A stretch of DNA of 64,000 nt, from NCBI GenBank assembly GCA_015680685.1, contig MNCI01036755.1:215889-279888 (forward strand), read 5' to 3'. This stretch comes from Gnetum montanum. Lineage: Eukaryota > Streptophyta > Gnetopsida > Gnetales > Gnetaceae. The translations under genes were made by a program, and so were the position numbers. The notes beneath the pieces were generated by a model. That model was given only the letters and a program-made list of their open reading frames with translations, was not told the DNA's origin and did no database searches. Shown here piece by piece: positions 59,560 through 64,000 of the stretch (its first letter is position 1; the number at the start of each line of letters is the position of its first letter).

Positions 59560-59880
59560 TAAATCTGTAACTTGTTGGCTCTAGTTTAAAGCCATTTTGG
59601 GCTGGGTACATCAATTTGAAGTCATAATAGATTGTTGCATCTGTTGTTAAAGAAAGGATTACCAGTTTTATGTCATGGTGGGCCAAAGGTAGTAACTTTT
59701 TTAGCAAGTTTTAAATGGAATTGGTTATTTCTGATCATGGCTAGTTTAATGTCATTGTGAATGTTTTTTGGTCGTTTAATGTCATATCAAATGATTGGTA
59801 GTTTAACTTCATTCTGGACATTTGTAGTTTAACGTCATTTCAGACATTTGTAGTTTAATTCTATTTATTGAGTTGCTTTT
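59560..59880. repeat. Degenerate tandem repeats at the donor side of the O intron
   Basis: Loose units around AGTTTAATGTCATTGTG, AGTTTAACTTCATTCTGGACA and AGTTTAACGTCATTTCAGACA. They share the AGTTTA-GTCAT core with the 38-bp array at 49830-50730. Confidence 0.65.
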
Positions 59881-59937
59881 TGATCCTTTGTAGTTTAACA
59901 TGTGGGGTTAAGCATGCGGCTAAGATTTTATACTCAC

Positions 59938-60998
59938 CTTCTCCTTCATTAGCGATATTAGAGGATAATTTTGACCAGGAGACATCAGTAGGGATGGTGC
60001 CTATGTTTGTATTGTCTAGTGCTTCTTCAGTTCCAGTTGGATTGGGAGTTAACATTAGACTTATGTTTTGAAGTATGCTCATGGTTCTTTGCTTAGGCTC
60101 AACGAACTCAATTTCTGATTCTTGATTCACTCTAGGGTGTGAGGAAGTAGGTGGTACTATTGCATCCCCACATATGATGATCTCACCACCCTCATGAGGT
60201 AGGTGGATCTCTTGATGGATTGGGAAGGATACAGCTTTAAGTTAAGCTAGCCAGGGATGTCCCAGGATTAGATTAAATCCTAGCATTTCATCAACCACTA
60301 TGAATTCAGCTAATGTGGGGAATTGGTCCTCGGCTATGAAATCCAAGGTAACCATACCTCTCACTCCAACACGGGAACCACTAAAGGATTTTAGGAAAGA
60401 GGTTTTCGTGGGTTGTATTTGTTTGGTAAGTCCTAGTTTTTCAATGATGGAAAAAGGTATTACATTGGTTGCCACACCATCATCGACATGCATCCTACGT
60501 ATTTTGAAATGATTAACCTGTATCGTTATGAACATAGGAGTTGTAATAAATTCTCTTGTTTTCTCATCTTGCTTAATGTCCTTAGCATGAAACTCTAGGG
60601 ATGTAGTCTTTGATTCCTAAGATTGTGCGGACAATATCACATGAATGGATGGTTCATCTGCAAGAAGGTCCTCACTAACAAGGACTGAAGTTAACATACG
60701 CACGAGAGCATCTCGATGTACTGGTGAAGTCATTACTAGATCATACAGGCTTAAAGAAGTATTTTTTTGTTTCAAAGCTTGTGTGACTTGGGTCAATGCA
60801 TTTGCTAGGTCTTTACCATTTGCGAGATCCTTGTCTATAGAGATTTGGTCCATTTGACCCAACATTCATATTTTCCATGGAGGGGTTTTTACTAAAGATG
60901 CTAGGTTTGGGACATGACTTGTGACATTATCCTTATTTTGATGACTCATACTAGGCTCATTAATGGACGGACCCATGGGAACAGCATTTAGTGGTGTT
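59938..60998 (-). pseudogene. Element O gag end and protease (first pol exon)
   Basis: From the right edge the frame reads GPSINEPSMSHQNKDNVTSH, then the 60865-60617 segment. The protease is RMHVDDGVATNVIPFSIIEK (about 60490-60430), with the catalytic DSG changed to DDG, and FNLILGHPWLA (about 60250). The linker ends ...SSNIANEGE at the donor. Element D cuts the gag part at 60998/60999. Stops lie near 60614 and 60240. Confidence 0.75.
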
Positions 60999-61039
60999 TG
61001 AAACACCGTGAAAATTACGGGTCGGCCTCAGGCGAAGAT

Positions 61040-61420
61040 TCGTAATTTGAGCGAGAACGTGCCTCAAATCTGTCAAAGGACAAGTTTACGCTCTATCACG
61101 CACGGCAGCGTAATGAGCGTAATAAGCTCCAGGACAGTTAAAAGCAAAATCCAGAGAAACACGATGGGTTGGCACTTGTTCTCGCAATGCTTAAACAACT
61201 GATCTTTACGCACGTTACGCGGCGATGCGTGCTCGTGCGTAGGTCAGAATGCAAGCACGCGCTCATTACGCTTCATCACGCACAGCTGCGTGATGAGCGT
61301 AAGTGACACTTTGATTACACTCCACCATGCGTAGCTGCGTGGAGAGTGTATGTTACACTTACGCTGCGTCACGCACAGTTGCGTGATGCGCGTAAGCGCG
61401 TTGTTGTGTTGTCATACACG
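61040..61420. repeat. CpG-rich hairpin cluster in U3 of element D
   Basis: At least three imperfect palindromes built on TCACGCA-N4-TGCGTGA lie within 150 bases, and a related ATCACGCACGGCAGCGTAATG lies near 61097. All are upstream of the TATA box. Confidence 0.8.
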
Positions 61421-61599
61421 CAACACAATGCGAATGAGCGCAAACGCAGCTGAGACACGCCTATCATGGGCCTGCTCTTTACACGCATAGCACGCAAACG
61501 AGCGTGTTGTGCATAGTCGCAGTTCGACTTAAAAGAAATCACGTCGACAGGATCCGTGACATTCGGGCCCACATCATCAGGGTTACGCGTGTCACGACC

Positions 61600-61607
61600 T
61601 ATAAATA
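61600..61607 (+). promoter_or_regulatory. TATA box of element D
   Basis: CCTATAAATACCCC context. It is the only TATA-like box between the hairpin cluster and the LTR end with this form. Confidence 0.75.
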
Positions 61608-62436
61608 CCCCAGCTGACAAATATGCGAAAGGGGGGAGATTCAGGGAATTAGCAGTTGACAAGTTAAGAAATCAGAGCACCAGAGCACATATCGTTTTTT
61701 CGTTGGCAGTAGATCAAGAGGACAAGAGCATTTTCTGAGCAAGGGCACACTTATCGCCTTGAGCAGAGAAACAAGAGCATTCTTTGGTAATTGCTGCAAA
61801 TACCATCCTTTAGCAGAAACAGAACACAGCACGCCTGAGCCCTAACAGCAGATCTACCCGAAGCAAAGAAGCAGAACGAGAATTGCAGAGTCGTCTCGCC
61901 CAGTTAGCAGGTTCTATCATTCAAAAGATCAACAGACTTCAGAGCTTGACCAATCCTGCACCTAAGCTTTGGCCTACAAGGTAGATCAGACTTTTGTCCA
62001 GACAGTTTTCTTGTCGTTTTGTGCTCATTTTGTATCCAGTTGTTGGGGGTTTTCTCCCATTGTAACGTAATATACACACAAGCATACATCCGATCCAGCA
62101 TTGAAACATAGATCTTTGATCTTTGTGACGTACACGTTTTTTTTCTCTCCCGATTAGTATCTTTTCGGCGTTTTGGCGTTATCTTCGTAGCGATCCATCT
62201 ACGTCGTTGTCTTCCCGTTTTACGATCTCCCGCACCAAATCACGACACGCAAAAATCCATAATCATCATCACTTTTACTGACCCGCAAGTTCCTATCTGA
62301 TCAACAAGACCGTTCAGGGCACCGCGGATTCGTTTTTTCCAGCTTAGCCCTCACGCAGATCCGTGGTTAAAGCTGTGTACACGGAATTTCGGTCGGTATT
62401 TCCAGCTACCGACGTTTTCCATCGTTACAGTTTTTC

Positions 62437-62453
62437 TGGCGCTAGAAGGAGGG
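62437..62453 (+). other. Primer binding site of element D
   Basis: TGGCGCTAGAAGGAGGG, eight bases after the LTR end. It is the best preserved of the three related sites in this window. Confidence 0.75.
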
Positions 62454-62675
62454 CCTTCAGGCTCCGATCCAAATATTTCGGGTAACCCTGTTAGAGATCC
62501 ATACCCCAAACCATAGACGTGATACCTCTAAGGAAGTCTACGGCTAATCGTGTGGTATAGATCGGTCGCAAAGATGATTTCTTTGAAATCCGGCAGGGTA
62601 GAAAGCCTTTTGTGCTGTTTGTCAACCTTTGTTTCATTCAGATTCGACTTTCAGTCATTTTTTCATCGTTGATCC

Positions 62676-64000
62676 ATGGATTCTTACTATTCAAACACAA
62701 CAGCCACAACCGCCATGACCACTGTCGATCCGGGTGTCGCGCCCGTGAACCCGACGGTGACCATAGGGCCAGCCCCCGGTGCAACCGGTCCTCAGGGACC
62801 CTTGCGCCGTTCATTAAGGCTTCAGGGGAAAGATCCTATCTTCACGGCCATAACCCCTGAAGACTACAACTTCATTTGCGTCAAGATCCAAGCGAGGTTG
62901 GCTCTCAGCCGAGCCGAGCTTGAGGCAAAACGAAACTTTGAGGCGCTCCATCGAGGGGGTTACGATTTCAAGCCAACGGCCTACGATATAATCCCCTTGA
63001 CCGAGCACCAAAACGAACTCATCTCCCAGTTGATCATGGCTAGAGGCCAGGCCTCACAACCTGCGGTAGAGCCCGAGCGTGAGGAAGAAGCAGAAGCAGA
63101 GGACGAATTTGCGGCCATGTCAGAACATTCGTTCCATACCTTGACGCCTCACACATACGTGAATCCGTTGTTCCCTTTCAACGGAGAAGCGGCTTCTCTG
63201 GACTCGGCCATGACCACGCAGACGCACATCCCTGTTCCCCCTCAGGCCAATGCGCAGCCGTCTGGGTCGCAACAGGCAAGCGCACAGCCTTCTGGGTTAA
63301 AAATGCAGCTGCAGCATAATGCGGGGGTGATCCCGTCGCAGCATATAATTAACATTCCAGCGGTCGGCCCGGCGGCCACCGTCCCCAATTTCATCCCTCA
63401 CGTGCGGACTCACACTATACCATCAACTCGTCCCGAAGTGTTCCCACCCCCGCCAACCCAGCAGCATACCGCAACCGTGCCCCCGCAAACCTTTGTCCAG
63501 TACCCTGCGACGAGTCACTGGGCTAACCCTGCAACAGAACAGCAAACGTATACAGTGTACAATGCACAACCCCCGCTAGCACCAGCGGCATGATTTTCAC
63601 GGGTGCTTCCTCGCTACACTTATCATTATGCCCCGCAGCAGGCAGCAGCTAACCCTGCATCCCAAACCGGTGGGTGGGGGCCTTCCCAGGTTCCCCAACT
63701 TGCAGGAATCCCCGCTCCACTAGCGGTTAGCCAACCACCTCCTGCGTTTCAATTTCCTGGGGCTGTTCACCCAGTTCAACCTCCTGCTCCTATGCCCGCT
63801 GCACAGACACCTCCCTTAACAGGTCTAGATCAAGCGTTCCAGCTTATCCAGACGCTTACTGAGGAGGTGCGACGCCTCAAGACCGCTGGGTCTGATACCA
63901 TTCAGATCACGGATTTCTATCAAGATGATCCGATTAATACAGCGGTTCCCGTGTTGTCGTTGCCGCCAGGGATGTCCCTCCCGCACTTTACCAAGTATAA
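62676..64000 (+). pseudogene. Element D gag, one internal stop, incomplete
   Basis: It starts MDSYYSNTTATTAMTTVDPG. 305 codons run to a TGA at 63591-63593 and the same frame continues open to the window end. The first part contains LRRSLRLQGKDPIFT and a segment with helical charge pattern (IQARLALSRAELEAKRNFEA). A Pro/Gln/Ala-rich middle follows. At 63880-64000 the conserved gag start FYQDDPINTAVPVLSLPPGM is reached. The TGA replaces what C has as a sense codon region, and a single C-to-T change could explain it. The capsid and CCHC parts lie off-window. Confidence 0.82.

Larger units (their letters stand above)
54222..59937 (-). other. Candidate pol intron of element O (5.7 kb)
   Basis: On the - strand the donor reads GAAG/GTGAGTAT (GT at 59937-59936). 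The acceptor reads TTTTAATTGGCAG/GAGTAAG (AG at 54223-54222). The upstream exon ends one base into a codon and the downstream exon supplies the other two (G + GA), so the frame is kept from protease to RT linker. Ogre elements are known to have an intron between the protease and RT parts. This one is unusually long and contains a degenerate tandem array and a whole gene on the opposite strand. Confidence 0.65.
47040..60998 (-). mobile_element. Element O: Tat/Ogre-like retrotransposon with intron and antisense gene
   Basis: On the - strand the order is protease (60865-59861), candidate intron (59937-54222), RT linker and RT (54221-53000), RNase H, additional RNase H, integrase (51855-50745), a tandem array (50730-49830) and the 3' LTR (48599 to about 47040). 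Gag and the 5' LTR must lie right of element D, which interrupts at 60998/60999. The protease-RT intron is a known trait of Ogre elements, which supports the placement. Stops occur in most domains. Confidence 0.75.
60999..62429 (+). repeat. Element D 5' LTR
   Basis: It starts TGAAACACCGTG (or TGTTTG four bases earlier) and ends CGTTACA. U3 carries CpG-rich inverted repeats, for example 61264-61302 (TTACGCTTCATCACGCA pairing with TGCGTGATGAGCGTAA), 61317-61349 and 61358-61396. TATAAATA follows at 61600-61607. Confidence 0.82.
60999..64000 (+). mobile_element. Element D: young Tat/Ogre-like element, right end off-window
   Basis: LTR 60999-62429, primer site, leader and gag. The sequence is homologous to C but much richer in CpG and with only one stop in about 1.3 kb of gag. 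It inserted into the gag-protease region of O. The pol part lies beyond the window. Confidence 0.85.

Noticed and set aside
60985-61005. GGTGTTTGAAACACC palindrome as an LTR-LTR (head-to-head) junction
   Set aside because: The left half reads as in-frame gag of O on the - strand, so the resemblance to an LTR start is probably chance. It is the insertion point of D.

Overview
The window is plant nuclear DNA made almost entirely of nested, mostly decayed Ty3/gypsy LTR retrotransposons. I see no intact host gene. The integrase and RNase H types, the long LTRs, Athila-like and Tat/Ogre-like pol genes and the AT-rich, stop-riddled coding sequence all suggest a land plant with a large, repeat-dense genome. 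A gymnosperm is possible, but I cannot fix the species.

Layout from left to right. (1) 1-11934: element A, a + strand gypsy element. Its 5' LTR is cut by the window edge. It has gag, protease, an RNase H lying BEFORE the RT, RT-RNase H, integrase and a post-pol ORF. The 3' LTR is about 3.4 kb and carries a deleted HSP70 copy plus a second coding-like fragment on the opposite strand. (2) 11935-20976 and 31260-33418: element N, an old + strand Tat/Ogre-like element. Its integrase is split by element B1. Upstream of its RT it holds a long non-coding region with a solo-type LTR and the 5' end of a gene on the opposite strand. (3) 20977-31259: element B1, a complete Athila-like element with 5-bp target duplications (AGTGG). 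(4) 33419-41411: element B2, a second member of the B family, ending at an assembly gap. (5) 41412-42627: the gap and a perfectly inverted contig copy, almost certainly a scaffolding error. (6) 42628-about 47040: 5' part of element C (LTR and gag). (7) About 47040-60998: element O, a - strand Tat/Ogre-like element with 3' LTR, 38-bp tandem array, integrase, RNase H domains, RT, a candidate 5.7-kb intron and protease. (8) 60999-64000: element D, a younger, CpG-rich relative of C, inserted in the gag-protease region of O and running off the right edge.

The most interesting system is in O and N. The protease and RT exons of O are separated by a long intron whose GT donor and AG acceptor keep the reading frame. 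Inside it, on the opposite strand, lies a seven-exon gene with its own TATA-like box. Homologous sequence of the same gene lies upstream of the RT of N, so it appears to be a family trait. A second theme is promoter design: the LTRs of A, B, C, D and O, although unrelated in sequence, each place short inverted repeats directly upstream of the TATA box.

Insertion order from nesting: N is older than A, B1 and B2. C is older than O, and O is older than D. D keeps many CpG sites and a gag frame with a single stop, so it is the youngest.
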